Origin: Peribacillus sp. FSL H8-0477
Lineage (GTDB): Bacteria > Bacillota > Bacilli > Bacillales > DSM-1321
Length of the DNA: 64,000 nt
NCBI RefSeq assembly: GCF_038002765.1
Contig: NZ_JBBODE010000001.1
Span: 372,001-436,000, forward strand
Reading direction: 5' to 3'
The number at the start of each line of letters is the position of its first letter. Within the stretch, counting starts at the first letter, position 1. Positions 1 to 8,894 of the stretch are shown here, in pieces. Both the position numbers and the translations under genes were made by a program. The notes below the pieces were generated by a model that was not told the DNA's origin, ran no database searches, and saw nothing but the letters and a program-made list of their open reading frames with translations.

Positions 1-367
1 TGATACTCATAATACCTGAACGGATAATCTCAGATAGAAATGCCCCTGCATTAAGCGTTAATGCTATAATAACGAAAATAACGATTGGCCAGCCATTAAG
101 CGAAATGTCAAACCACTCTTCTGCGATGAGCGGCATACCAAAATAAATTAAGAATATGTGAAGAATAACAGGGGTCCCTCTATAAAAGGATACATAAACG
201 TTCAAAATGACCTTACTAATCTTCCAATCACTCAAGCGGACTAAAGCTACAACAATACCAATTAGTAATCCCAATAACAGCGGTACAAAGGCAATCAGGA
301 AAGTCATCGGTAATGCCGGCAAAATACTTTGCAGTGCTGTCAATATAAATGATAGATCCAGTTGCAT
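1..367 (-). CDS. Amino-acid (cystine-type) ABC transporter permease, 3' end cut by window edge
   Basis: The frame starts at ATG 367-365 and runs open to base 1, so only the first 122 residues are visible. They show two to three membrane segments and the motif YRGTPVILH, typical of HisM/TcyM-type permeases of polar amino-acid importers. The start lies 2 bases after the stop of the upstream permease gene, and its ribosome binding site GGAGGG sits inside the last codons of that gene, so the two are probably translationally coupled. It would form the channel with the permease at 370-1065 and the ATPase at 2907-3662. By synteny it resembles tcyM or yxeN; the exact substrate is inferred only. Confidence 0.85.
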   Translation of the reverse strand, partial: MQLDLSFILTALQSILPALPMTFLIAFVPLLLGLLIGIVVALVRLSDWKISKVILNVYVSFYRGTPVILHIFLIYFGMPLIAEEWFDISLNGWPIVIFVIIALTLNAGAFLSEIIRSGIMSI

Positions 368-369
368 CC

Positions 370-1065
370 CTATCCCTCCGATACTGGGCCAGGTATATGC
401 CGGCTATAATATTTTTCAATCCGTCTAAATAGTGCTTCCAAGAGCAGTACAATGAGATAATAGATAATGGCTAAACCAATATAAACCTCGAATGTCCGCA
501 TCGTGGCGGCAATTAATGTTTCCCCTCTTCCCATCATATCCATCACACCAATTGAAAAGGCTAGTGAGGTGTCTTTCAAGGAACTGACAGAAGCACTGCC
601 GATATTTGGTAAGGCAACGCGGAATGCCTGTGGCAAAACGATTCGAATAAAAGTGTGACGGGATGACATGCCTATGGAGTAAGCTGCCTCTGTTTGACCG
701 AAATCAATGGATTTAACCGCTGCACGAAAAATTTCTGCGAATTGGCCTGCATTGTTCAATGTATAGGCAATGACAACAAATATCATGGCCTCCATACGGG
801 ATATGTCAATACCGAACAAGCTAACGACAAATGGCAGCCCATAGTAAATCAAGAACAATTGAATCAATATCGGAGTGCCGCGAATAAACGAAATATATAC
901 CGTCGCAAACTCTTTAAGGATCGGAATTTTATACAGTTTAGTCACAGCTATCATCAGTCCGAGCAGTAACCCCAAGAGTATTGAGGATAAAAAAATTACG
1001 AGAGTAACCGGTAAATAACTAAGTAAAGTCGGTATAAATTCCGCAATATAGTGGAATTCAAGCAT
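370..1065 (-). CDS. Amino-acid ABC transporter permease (TcyL-like)
   Basis: A 231-residue integral membrane protein with about five hydrophobic segments and the EAA-loop region of the His/Glu/Gln/Arg/opine permease family. FIRGTPILIQ lies near residue 60, and AAYSIGMSSRHTFIRIVLPQA matches the cytoplasmic loop that docks on the ATPase. It sits between the substrate-binding lipoprotein and a second permease in one operon. In Bacillus subtilis the ytm and yxe clusters have the same arrangement, and the ytm permeases import cystine and related sulfur compounds. The family is certain; the substrate is inferred from neighbours. Confidence 0.88.
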   Translation of the reverse strand: MLEFHYIAEFIPTLLSYLPVTLVIFLSSILLGLLLGLMIAVTKLYKIPILKEFATVYISFIRGTPILIQLFLIYYGLPFVVSLFGIDISRMEAMIFVVIAYTLNNAGQFAEIFRAAVKSIDFGQTEAAYSIGMSSRHTFIRIVLPQAFRVALPNIGSASVSSLKDTSLAFSIGVMDMMGRGETLIAATMRTFEVYIGLAIIYYLIVLLLEALFRRIEKYYSRHIPGPVSEG

Positions 1066-1085
1066 GGCACTTTGCCTCCATTTAA

Positions 1086-1904
1086 TTAATCCTTCAGTTG
1101 ATCGGAATAATCTTCATCAAACCATTCAACCAATAAATCTGAAATCGTACCATCTTCAATCAACTCTTTCACAGCGCCGTCTATTTTCGCAGCCAGCTCT
1201 TCATCTTTCTTATTGAATAGGAAGTAGATGTCGGTATATAACAGTGCATCGCCAACTATTTTTTGCTGGGCATCTGCTTTTTCGTTGTTCGCCTTTACTG
1301 AGAATGGGAAAGAGAATAGTGCATCAACGCGACCCGTTTTCAATTGATTGGTCATATCTGTATTTGTCGGAATGTATACAATTTCTGTGTTTAATTTATG
1401 CTCTTTTTTATATTGTTCAAAAAATAGCGAGGCATTGCTTGTTGGTACGGCCCCTACTTTTTTCCCTGATAAATCATCAATTGATTGAATATCCGTATTC
1501 TTTTCATTAACCACTACATGTGTAGGAATGGCATTATAATGTTGTTTATTGAATAGGAATTTTTCTTCTCTCTCTTTATTTTTGGCCATGTTATGTGCAA
1601 TCATATCGATTTTCCCTGTTTCTAAGTTCAATAATAGGTTTGAGAAATCCATCGATTCAAATTTAAAAGAAACATCCTCTAGGCGTTTATCAATTACACG
1701 CAACAGTTCAACATCGTATCCGGTTAATTTGCCTTTTTCATTAATATAGGCAATATCCAGCATATCGTTCCCTGTCCCGATAATAACTTCTTGTGCTTTC
1801 TCTTCTTTTGATCCACCTGAAGTATTATCGCTTCCACATGCTCCGAGGACAATTACGCTTATTGATAGGAAGGTTGTTAGCCATGCTTTTTTAATGTTCT
1901 TCAT
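1086..1904 (-). CDS. Amino-acid/sulfur-compound ABC transporter substrate-binding lipoprotein (TcyJ/TcyK/YxeM-like)
   Basis: A 272-residue lipoprotein. A positively charged start (MKNIKK), a hydrophobic stretch and the lipobox VLGAC around residue 23 give a lipid-anchored cysteine, followed by a Ser/Gly/Asn-rich linker. The rest is a type-2 periplasmic-binding fold of family 3, with KLTGYDVELLR and GKIDMIAHNM near residues 57-110. The start has GGGGGAG seven bases upstream. B. subtilis ytm carries two such proteins (TcyJ, TcyK); here there is one, as in the yxe operon. It likely captures S-modified cysteine or cystine and passes it to the adjacent permeases. Confidence 0.88.
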   Translation of the reverse strand: MKNIKKAWLTTFLSISVIVLGACGSDNTSGGSKEEKAQEVIIGTGNDMLDIAYINEKGKLTGYDVELLRVIDKRLEDVSFKFESMDFSNLLLNLETGKIDMIAHNMAKNKEREEKFLFNKQHYNAIPTHVVVNEKNTDIQSIDDLSGKKVGAVPTSNASLFFEQYKKEHKLNTEIVYIPTNTDMTNQLKTGRVDALFSFPFSVKANNEKADAQQKIVGDALLYTDIYFLFNKKDEELAAKIDGAVKELIEDGTISDLLVEWFDEDYSDQLKD

Positions 1905-1926
1905 TTTTTCTCCCCCACATATTCAT

Positions 1927-2895
1927 TTATAAAGACACAGCATTATGCTGACTTACTAATTCAATTGACCGAAAACGTGCCTCTTCTTCCAAAATAGGTG
2001 TGTGAATAATAAATTCATCAATCCCGCTTTCATGTAACGTGTCGAACTTTTCAAAAATATCTGAGGCAGTACCGGCAATAGCTGGTGAAGAAACCGTTTC
2101 TATGGTGAATTTTTTTCCCGTTTCTAGCCCAAAGCGTTCTGCACTCTCAAAACTAGTTAGTGTGAATTTACCACCGTCCTCTATATGGACACGAAACAAG
2201 TCCGTGTTTTTCAAAAGGTTCTTCGCTTCTTCCCTACTATCCGCAACAACAACGGCAATTCCAACCGCAAAAGTTCCGGTCGGGTTACAATCTTTGTATA
2301 CACGAATCGCTTCAGCCAATTGTTCTTCATTGCTGTTGATGAACTGTGCAAATGTATAGGTAATTCCTAATTGTGCAGCATATTCAGCACTACCGGCACT
2401 GCCTCCCAGCAAAACTATTTCTGGGGGTATTTGCGGAGCAGGTTCGGCAGCCAGTGAATTATCTCCCTTTATATAAAGCTGCAATTCTTTTAAACGGGTA
2501 TAAAAATCATTGGGATTACTTAAACCGTTATATTGTAGAGCTTTTGTTGCAGTTGGCAATCCACCTGGTGCCTTGCCAACTCCCAAATCAACCCGGCCAG
2601 GGGCTAAGCTCGATAAAATATGAAAGTTCTCGGCAACTTTATACGGGCTGTAATGTGTAAGCATTACTCCGCCTGAACCAATGCGAATCTTATTTGTTTT
2701 TGCGAGTAAATGTGCCACCAATATTTCTGGAGAAGATCCAGCCAATTCCTTTGTTTGATGATGCTCAGATACCCAGAAACGCTTAAACCCTTTTTCATCG
2801 GCAAATCGGGCCAATTCAATCGTCCTTTGCAATGCTTGCTCTGCCGTATCGCCCTTCAACATTGGGCTTTGATCTAAAATTGATAATGTATACAT
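1927..2895 (-). CDS. LLM-class flavin-dependent oxidoreductase (YtmO-like, bacterial luciferase family)
   Basis: 322 residues of the single-component luciferase-like family. It starts LSILDQSPML and has FWVSEHHQ near residue 40 and GSGGVMLTHYSPYKVAE near 93-109, features of the MsnO8/YtmO subgroup that binds FMN. It sits inside the transporter operon, between the ATPase and the binding protein. The homologue YtmO in B. subtilis lies in the ytm sulfur operon, so a role in oxidative processing of an imported organosulfur compound is plausible but unproven. SD AAGGGG precedes the ATG by 7 bases. Confidence 0.8.
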   Translation of the reverse strand: MYTLSILDQSPMLKGDTAEQALQRTIELARFADEKGFKRFWVSEHHQTKELAGSSPEILVAHLLAKTNKIRIGSGGVMLTHYSPYKVAENFHILSSLAPGRVDLGVGKAPGGLPTATKALQYNGLSNPNDFYTRLKELQLYIKGDNSLAAEPAPQIPPEIVLLGGSAGSAEYAAQLGITYTFAQFINSNEEQLAEAIRVYKDCNPTGTFAVGIAVVVADSREEAKNLLKNTDLFRVHIEDGGKFTLTSFESAERFGLETGKKFTIETVSSPAIAGTASDIFEKFDTLHESGIDEFIIHTPILEEEARFRSIELVSQHNAVSL

Positions 2896-2906
2896 GCAAT
2901 CACCCC

Positions 2907-3662
2907 TTAAATCTCAAACGTCAGCTCTGGAGTCAATCGTTTTAAAAACTGTTTTGTCCGTGCATGTTTTGGATCATCAAATATTTGTTTTGGAGTGCCG
3001 GACTCAACAATGACTCCGCTATCCATGAAAATAAGATGATTAGAGACTTCCCGCGCAAAATTCATTTCATGCGTCACAATAATCATCGTAATTCCCTCTT
3101 TCGCAATTTTACGGATAACTTGGAGTACTTCCCCTACCAGTTCCGGATCTAAGGCAGACGTAGGTTCATCCAATAAGAGTACTTCCGGATTCATGGCTAA
3201 TGCGCGAGCGATTCCGACACGTTGCTGCTGCCCTCCGGACAATGAACTGGGATACGCATTTTCTTTATGTGATAAGCCTACTTTCTCTAATAGCTTACGG
3301 GCACTTTCTTTTGCCTCTTCTAGACTGCGATTCTGGACGATGACCGGTCCTTCAATGATGTTCTCTATCACTGTTTTATGCTGGAACAAGTTATAGTTTT
3401 GAAAAACCATCCCCGTCTTTTTGCGAAGTTCAATAATATTCTTTTTGGAGGCATGTTTGACATCAAGGGACAGATTATCTATAGTCACAGTCCCGCTCGT
3501 TGCTTTATCCAGAAAGTTAATGCAGCGCAGAAGTGTTGTCTTGCCTGAACCACTCGGCCCTAAAATGGAAATAATATCACCTTTGTGTACTTCTAAATCA
3601 ATTCCTTTTAACACTTCATTTTTCCCAAATGATTTTTGGATATTTTCAAGCTTTATCATCAT
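2907..3662 (-). CDS. Amino-acid ABC transporter ATP-binding protein (TcyN/YxeO-like)
   Basis: 251 residues with all ABC motifs in order: Walker [10 protein letters not shown] near residue 36, Q-loop [11 protein letters not shown] near 86, signature LSGGQQQR near 140, Walker [14 protein letters not shown] near 160, and the switch histidine in VTHEM. It belongs to the polar amino-acid uptake (PAAT) subclass and would energise the permeases downstream. There are two adjacent ATG codons; the second (3659) is better spaced from GGGAGG. Only 11-15 bases separate it from its neighbours, so it is clearly in the same operon. Confidence 0.92.
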   Translation of the reverse strand: MMIKLENIQKSFGKNEVLKGIDLEVHKGDIISILGPSGSGKTTLLRCINFLDKATSGTVTIDNLSLDVKHASKKNIIELRKKTGMVFQNYNLFQHKTVIENIIEGPVIVQNRSLEEAKESARKLLEKVGLSHKENAYPSSLSGGQQQRVGIARALAMNPEVLLLDEPTSALDPELVGEVLQVIRKIAKEGITMIIVTHEMNFAREVSNHLIFMDSGVIVESGTPKQIFDDPKHARTKQFLKRLTPELTFEI

Positions 3663-3677
3663 GAAACCTCCCTTGCG

Positions 3678-5003
3678 TTATACTGAGACATTCCTATAGT
3701 TACTAGGTTTATTCGGCAAACCCAGATGTTCACGCAAAGTATCGGTTTCATACTTGGTTTTATAATGGCCGCGTTGTTGAAGAATCGGTATGACCTGCTC
3801 AACAAAGTCCTCCAATGCATGTGGGACATCTGCCAATATCATAAACCCATCTGCCGCACCCGCTTCAATCCACTTAATCACTTCATCCGCAACATCTTCA
3901 GCCGTACCCACAAAAGCTCCTTTCGGTGTCGCTTCACGGATGGCCACTTCATACAGGGTCAATTTTTCCTCTTTGGCGTATCGTTTTATACGATCGGTTA
4001 CTGATTGGAAACTATTACGGCCGATATCGCCCAGCTCTGGAAACTGCTCATGCAAATGATATTGTGAAAAGTCATGATGGTCGAAATACCGGCCCAAAAA
4101 CGCAATTGCTTTCTCAGCGGATACCAATTCAGCTACTTCACTATACTTTTTCTCAGCTTCTTCTCTTGTTTGACCAATAATTGGGGAAATACCTGGCAAT
4201 ACAAGCAATTGATCAGGGTTTCGTCCATTTCCTAAAGCAGCCTGCTTCAATTTATCTGAAAGCTTTTTATTCTCTTCAATCGATACGGAATTAGCAAAAA
4301 TAGCTTCCGCTTCTCGGCCAGCAAACGCAATTCCAGCAGGGGATGAACCTGCCTGAAAAATGACAGGCTCTCCCTGTTTAGACCTCTGAATATTAAGGGG
4401 TCCTGCTACTGAAAAATACTTACCCTTATAGTTTACATTGTGCATTTTAGAGGGATCGAAAAACCGATCATTTTCAACATCGTATGTAAATGCATCTTCT
4501 TCCCATGAGTTCCATAACCCATGTACAACATCTAAATACTCTTTGGCAATCTCATAACGTTCCCCATGTTTCGGATGATCTTCAATGGTTTTGCTGTAGT
4601 TCAGTGCTGTATTTTCCAGTGGTGTTGTAACGACATTCCAGCCAGCTCTGCCGCCGCTTATTAAATCTAACGAAGCCAATTGACGTGCTACCGTAAAGGG
4701 CTCACTGTAAGATGTTGAAATCGTTCCCACTAATCCTACCTTTTCAGTTGCCATGGCAAGCGCAGATAAAATGGTGATCGGTTCAAAGCGATTTAAAAAG
4801 TGAGGCAAAGACTTTTCATGGATATACAGTCCATCAGCAATAAATACGGCATCGAACAAGCCTTTTTCCGCAACTTTTGCCTGTTGGACATAATAAGATA
4901 AACTCACGCTTTGCGATGGTTCAATATCCGGATGCCTCCACAGAGACATTTGCCCGCCTACACCATGGATCATTGCACCAAAGTGAAATTGTTTGATTGA
5001 CAT
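3678..5003 (-). CDS. NtaA/SnaA/DszA-type flavin-dependent monooxygenase (YxeK/YtnJ-like), first gene of the sulfur operon
   Basis: 441 residues from ATG 5003, chosen because AAGGAA lies 9 bases upstream; the in-frame TTG (5012) and ATG (5009) sit too close to that site. The family is the two-component FMNH2-dependent monooxygenases. Visible signatures are [14 protein letters not shown] text near residue 18 (here [10 protein letters not shown]), [16 protein letters not shown] near 100, [13 protein letters not shown] near 125 and QAGSSPAG near 220. B. subtilis YxeK (also 441 residues, from memory) and YtnJ act in breakdown of S-(2-succino)cysteine and similar thioethers. No acetyltransferase or deacetylase of that pathway lies in the visible part, though the operon continues past base 1. 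Confidence 0.82.
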   Translation of the reverse strand: MSIKQFHFGAMIHGVGGQMSLWRHPDIEPSQSVSLSYYVQQAKVAEKGLFDAVFIADGLYIHEKSLPHFLNRFEPITILSALAMATEKVGLVGTISTSYSEPFTVARQLASLDLISGGRAGWNVVTTPLENTALNYSKTIEDHPKHGERYEIAKEYLDVVHGLWNSWEEDAFTYDVENDRFFDPSKMHNVNYKGKYFSVAGPLNIQRSKQGEPVIFQAGSSPAGIAFAGREAEAIFANSVSIEENKKLSDKLKQAALGNGRNPDQLLVLPGISPIIGQTREEAEKKYSEVAELVSAEKAIAFLGRYFDHHDFSQYHLHEQFPELGDIGRNSFQSVTDRIKRYAKEEKLTLYEVAIREATPKGAFVGTAEDVADEVIKWIEAGAADGFMILADVPHALEDFVEQVIPILQQRGHYKTKYETDTLREHLGLPNKPSNYRNVSV

Positions 5004-5054
5004 ATCCATCAATTCCTTTAATTCTAATTTGTTTACTTGGTTTTAATATTTTTG

Positions 5055-5083
5055 ATTTTAAATGAAATGTTGTGCATAAGCAA
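5055..5083 (-). promoter_or_regulatory. Sigma-A-like promoter of the 1-5003 operon
   Basis: On the minus strand TTGCTT (5083-5078), a 17-base spacer and TAAAAT (5060-5055) form a reasonable sigma-A promoter about 50 bases before the start codon at 5003. Confidence 0.6.
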
Positions 5084-5129
5084 GCTTTTATTTTAAATTT
5101 TCTGATAAATTAAACGCGGTTTATTTCAT

Positions 5130-5165
5130 GTATTCCTTAGAAACAAGGTTTTTAAGTATTCCTTA
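5130..5165. promoter_or_regulatory. Direct repeat upstream of the sulfur-operon promoter, possible activator site
   Basis: Two exact copies of GTATTCCTTA (5130-5139 and 5156-5165, 26 bp apart) lie just upstream of the -35 box. That is where a LysR-type activator such as YtlI, which controls the B. subtilis ytm operon, would be expected to bind. No regulator gene is next to it, so the assignment is inference. Confidence 0.45.
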
Positions 5166-5215
5166 TTAAACGATCCTGCCCGGCTAGTTGAACAAGAATA
5201 TCTTTTTAAAAGTAC

Positions 5216-5241
5216 GATAAAAAGACCGCCAATTGGCAGCC
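5216..5241 (-). terminator. Rho-independent terminator of the 5328-6317 gene
   Basis: On the minus strand a hairpin with arms GGCTGCC and GGCGGTC around AATT is followed by TTTTTAT. Closely related hairpins occur at 33371-33386 and 14635-14662. Confidence 0.75.
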
Positions 5242-5327
5242 TTCTGATGACGATATTTTTATTATAAAAACGGGGAACTTCTACCTGTCTTTTCACCTTA
5301 AGAGTCGTTAGATCCCAGCTTAAAATT

Positions 5328-6317
5328 TCACTGGAAATCAGCCATTAATTCATCTATTATTCCCTTAACTGTTTTCTTTTCTTTAATCATATCAATCGCT
5401 GTATTTACAGATATGATCCCTTTTGTAACTTCCCCATCAAGCATTCCTATACGAAGACCGCCGCGCTTATTAATCTCTTGTTCAACTTCCCCAGTAGACT
5501 TTCCGCTCTGATACATTGTCGCTAATTCCACCGCTGATTTAGTGGGAGTAGAACGCTGTAACCCTGAAACAAGTAATAAGTCTTCTGATTTAGAATTGAT
5601 AATGTCTTGTTTCGCTTTCTCAGAAGCTGGATTCTCTTCAGATACAATAAAGCGTGTTCCAACAAAGACTCCCTGAGCTCCAAGGGCAAAAGCAGCTCGT
5701 ACACCACGAATATCATTAATTCCACCTGCTGCAAGAACGGGGATATCAACCGCATCTGCAATAGCAGGTACGATAGAAAATGTTCCTATTTGGCGCTGCG
5801 GGATATGTCCTCCCTCGTCGTATCCTGTAGCCACAATGATATCAACGCCGCTGTCTTCCGCAATTTTTGCAGAAACAACTGATGGTGTTAACTCTCTAAA
5901 GATTATAATGCCGCCACGATTTTTTATTTCTTTAAAAAAGGCTCGATTAACTTCTCCTACCACGACAAAGATATTTACCTCTTCTTCAAAAGCAACATCA
6001 AGTGTTGAACTTATATATACGTTATCTTTCTCCATCCCTTCTTGTGGAGAATACAAGTTAAGACCAAATGGTTTCTCCGTTAACTTTCTAATTTCTCTAA
6101 TCTCACTTCTCAGTTTTTCCTCTATAGATACAGTTTCATCTTTTGCAAGTGAACCCGCATTAAATCCTAAGACACCTAGTCCACCAGCTTCAGAAACAGC
6201 CGAAACAAATTCAGCATTTGTAAGCCAATTCATTGGTGCTTGAATAATTGGATAGTTTATTCCTAAGATGTCCTCTACTCTTGTGTTTGTGTTTGTTTTT
6301 ATATTCAATTCTTTCAC
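5328..6317 (-). CDS. Nitronate monooxygenase / FabK-like flavoenzyme (YrpB-like)
   Basis: 329 residues forming a TIM barrel of the 2-nitropropane dioxygenase family. IIQAPMNWLTNAEF near residue 26 and GGLGVLGF near 46 bind FMN. YDEGGHIP near residue 166 carries the catalytic-type histidine, and LAAGGINDIRG near 195 plus GAQGVFVGTRF near 213 bind phosphate. Members oxidise alkyl nitronates or reduce enoyl-ACP (FabK), and sequence alone does not separate these with certainty; length and the AGGHxP region resemble B. subtilis YrpB. It stands alone with its own terminator. Confidence 0.82.
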   Translation of the reverse strand: MKELNIKTNTNTRVEDILGINYPIIQAPMNWLTNAEFVSAVSEAGGLGVLGFNAGSLAKDETVSIEEKLRSEIREIRKLTEKPFGLNLYSPQEGMEKDNVYISSTLDVAFEEEVNIFVVVGEVNRAFFKEIKNRGGIIIFRELTPSVVSAKIAEDSGVDIIVATGYDEGGHIPQRQIGTFSIVPAIADAVDIPVLAAGGINDIRGVRAAFALGAQGVFVGTRFIVSEENPASEKAKQDIINSKSEDLLLVSGLQRSTPTKSAVELATMYQSGKSTGEVEQEINKRGGLRIGMLDGEVTKGIISVNTAIDMIKEKKTVKGIIDELMADFQ

Positions 6318-6374
6318 CTCAAGGTTTACTTTTTAACTAACATTATGGTAACTCAATAGGGTTTTATCAGCAAA

Positions 6375-6390
6375 TTTGAATGATTTCAAA
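6375..6390. promoter_or_regulatory. Small palindrome upstream of the 5328-6317 gene
   Basis: TTTGAA-N4-TTCAAA lies about 60 bases before the start at 6317 and could be an operator; no regulator is linked to it. Confidence 0.25.
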
Positions 6391-6448
6391 CAAAATCCCT
6401 GTTATAGAGAGTATCTAACCTAGCCCTTTATTAGTCAAATACAGAAAA

Positions 6449-6478
6449 CGATGGATTTATCAGATGACAAATCCATCG
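6449..6478 (-). terminator. Terminator of the SDR gene
   Basis: A 10-bp perfect stem (CGATGGATTT / AAATCCATCG) with a 10-base loop is followed on the minus strand by TTTTCTGT, 37 bases after the stop of the gene at 6515-7276. Confidence 0.75.
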
Positions 6479-6514
6479 CCCTTACACTTATGATAATTAA
6501 CTGTGTAGTGCTTC

Positions 6515-7276
6515 TTACCGTCCGAATGTATGCCCGCCATTTAAAAATACAGTCTGGCCTGTCATAAATCTTCCTTCTTCACTGGCTAAGAATACAACTC
6601 CTGGCGCTATATCAACGTCCGGATCACCAAGACGGCCCAACGGCACTGGGTCCATTGTTTTTCTGTATCCTTCTGGATCTTTTTCCATCCACAGTTTCGC
6701 AGCAGGTGTCAGTGCGCCTGGAGAAACAACATTTACGGTTATGCCAAATTCACCAAATTCACGTGCTGCCACTCGTGTTAAGCCACGGATGGCTTCTTTT
6801 GCGGAACCATAAGCAGCGAATTTTTCCATGCCATCAATGCCCGTATCTGAACATACATTGATGATACGACCGTAACCTGACTCTTTCATATGCGGGACAC
6901 ATTGCTGCATAAAGAAAAATGATGCGACTGTCCCTGTTTTCCAGGCTAGTTCCATTGATTCATATGTAGTTTCCAGTATAGAAGCTGTTGGTTTTGATGC
7001 CTGTGCATTATTGACTAGTATATTGATAGTCCCGAACGTTTCAACTGTTTTAGTCACAACATCTTTTACTTGCTCTTCATTCGAAACATCACACTGAACA
7101 AACAATGCTTCCGCACCCATTGCTTTTAATTCTTCAACAGCTTTTTCCCCTGTTTCAGCATTGAACTCAGCGATTGTAATTTTCGCCCCTTCTTTAGCAA
7201 GCGCTTTCGCGAACGATAGCCCTAAACCTTGACCTGCTCCTGTTACAATCGCAACTTTTCCAGCTAATCTGCTCAT
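6515..7276 (-). CDS. Short-chain dehydrogenase/reductase (3-oxoacyl-ACP reductase-like)
   Basis: 253 residues, the usual size of classical SDRs. The cofactor motif TGAGQGLG lies near residue 12, NNAQ (the NNAG position) near 87, and the catalytic pair YxxxK is in AAYGSAKEA near 155. A serine in VCSDTG near 141 fits the active site. The acidic residue after the second strand (E37, AEFNAE) suggests preference for NAD over NADP. The substrate cannot be told from sequence. It is monocistronic, with a terminator downstream. Confidence 0.85.
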   Translation of the reverse strand: MSRLAGKVAIVTGAGQGLGLSFAKALAKEGAKITIAEFNAETGEKAVEELKAMGAEALFVQCDVSNEEQVKDVVTKTVETFGTINILVNNAQASKPTASILETTYESMELAWKTGTVASFFFMQQCVPHMKESGYGRIINVCSDTGIDGMEKFAAYGSAKEAIRGLTRVAAREFGEFGITVNVVSPGALTPAAKLWMEKDPEGYRKTMDPVPLGRLGDPDVDIAPGVVFLASEEGRFMTGQTVFLNGGHTFGR

Positions 7277-7520
7277 CGTATAATCCCCTTTTCATAATCC
7301 GTGTATAAAGATCGTTGAATTCAACCTATTGATCATATATGATAATTGGTAAAAGAATCTGAGTTAGTTTTCCCTTTTTACCATTTAATTATGAAAGGAC
7401 CTGCCTGCCAAGGTAACATTAGAAAACCAAACCAGTTCTAGTAATCGTCAATCGTAATACGTATGCATAAAAAAAAACCAAAATAAATCTGCCTAACCTT
7501 ATCATACATCCTCACTAGTA

Positions 7521-7543
7521 AGTTCAATGAACTGGATTGAACT
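7521..7543. other. Hairpin in the 7277-7547 intergenic region
   Basis: AGTTCAAT and ATTGAACT form an 8-bp stem around 7 bases, followed on the plus strand by ATTTTTAAT. It lies directly behind the stop of the minus-strand gene at 7548. Nothing else was recognised in 7277-7547 apart from an AT-rich promoter-like region. Confidence 0.35.
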
Positions 7544-7547
7544 ATTT

Positions 7548-7925
7548 TTAATAATCGGTGTTCCAAAACCTATCCTTCTTCATATCCTTAACCATTTTAT
7601 TAAATGTATGAAGTTGTACACTATTTTCATCATAAAACATTATCATCCGAACTGGTGAGCGACTTGTAGTACCACCATTTTTTGAACAAGGAAAAATCAA
7701 TATTTGGGAAGAATCCTTCTCAAGATAGGCTTCAATCAGCCAATGTGTTGCGTAAGGGTAATCAGGGGTTATTTCATCATTAGTCAGCGCATACCTATCG
7801 CATTCTCCAATTGGTAAAAACTCATATTGGATACACCTAATTCCTTTTCTTTTAACTTTTTGACGTTTGGCCCCATTTAATGCATTATATCTATTTTCTC
7901 TTTTTTTCTTTAATCGCTTTCTCAT
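7548..7925 (-). CDS. Hypothetical protein, 125 residues
   Basis: I do not recognise the family. The start at ATG 7925 is preferred over ATG 7943 because GAGGTGG lies just before it. The N-terminal 30 residues are very basic (KRLKKKREN, KRQKVKRKG). The rest looks globular, with strands such as QILIFPCSKNGG and RMIMFYDENSVQLHTF, and no membrane segment or signal peptide. It lies beside an SMI1/KNR4 protein and a HEAT protein, so an immunity-type role is possible but not shown. Confidence 0.55.
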   Translation of the reverse strand: MRKRLKKKRENRYNALNGAKRQKVKRKGIRCIQYEFLPIGECDRYALTNDEITPDYPYATHWLIEAYLEKDSSQILIFPCSKNGGTTSRSPVRMIMFYDENSVQLHTFNKMVKDMKKDRFWNTDY

Positions 7926-8028
7926 TTCCCACCTCTTAATCATCTGTTCTTTCGTAAAGTGGATCTCGCATCTAGCATTAAAGTAAACTATATTTTTGCA
8001 ATTCTAGTAGCAATTTTAATCAGATACT

Positions 8029-8736
8029 CTATTTTATATATTTGTTTATATTGTCTAATGCCAAACGAGTCTGTTCTTGTACAAAGCGACTCTCATCTTG
8101 AAGTCCTTGATTAATAATATACAAAACTAGTTCTTTGTTTATCTTTTTATAGACTTTTGCACTATGCCCCAAACAAAGTATTGCGGTACCACGAATGGAA
8201 GCATCCTCGTGTTCACTGTACATAACCATGATTTCTTGAACAAAATCTGGGTCATCTGTACTTAAGGCTAGTTCTGATAAGCCATTTATAACGTTTTCCG
8301 TATCACCTGAATTGATACGTTGAAAAATGTCTTCATTATTATTTATATTGTAACTATATCTTTCAGACCATTCGTGTAAGATTTCATTTAAGATTTTCTC
8401 GTAAAACTTTATTTTTCCCCAAGCTAACCTATATTCTAATGAATCAGATTCATAGTTATCTAACTCAACAAATGCCCGTAATAAAGCCTTTTTGGTTTCT
8501 GTTTTTTTATCGGTTTGACTCAGTAAAGTTATTTTATCACTATACATAATGAGGTATTTATTAAAATTTCTTCTTGCTTCTGTGAGTGAGTAATCTCTAT
8601 TAGGGCCACCTCACACTTCATCCGCATTTAAATCGTCTTGTCCATCATCTTGCCACTTACAAAGTACACATATCTCATAAGCATCACGCTCATCTAATGT
8701 CGGAAATCCACAGCAAGGACACTTTACACGTTGCAC
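8029..8736 (-). pseudogene. CPCC-domain plus HEAT-repeat protein gene interrupted by one in-frame TGA
   Basis: From GTG 8736 (AGGGTG 8 bases upstream) the frame encodes a cysteine-rich CPCC domain: VKCPCCGFPTLDER, then CVLCKW and DDGQDD. It reaches TGA at 8613-8611. Without leaving the frame it continues GGPNRDYSLTEARRNF, which I recall directly following a tryptophan in CPCC proteins, so the TGA most likely replaced TGG. The frame then runs to 8029 through a helical linker and a C-terminal HEAT region (SIRGTAILCLGHSAKV, SRFVQEQTRLALDNI). The internal ATG at 8547 has no good ribosome binding site. The intact protein would have 235 residues; it may be a dead immunity-type gene, a read-through case or a sequence error. 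Confidence 0.72.
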
Positions 8737-8894
8737 TAAAATCACACCCTACTTGTTCAAATTAAAAAATTCTTCCCTTTAGCAGTGACACCTTTACCTC
8801 TAGTCTTGTTAATTGTGTTAAAAAAAATAGAATTACCACAGGTAGTGAAATAGGTCCTCTGTGTTGGAATCGCCCATTAGTTAACTAGCATGTA

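Noticed and set aside
8029..8547. HEAT protein starting at ATG 8547 as an independent gene
   Set aside because: No ribosome binding site, and the frame continues upstream into the second half of a CPCC protein.
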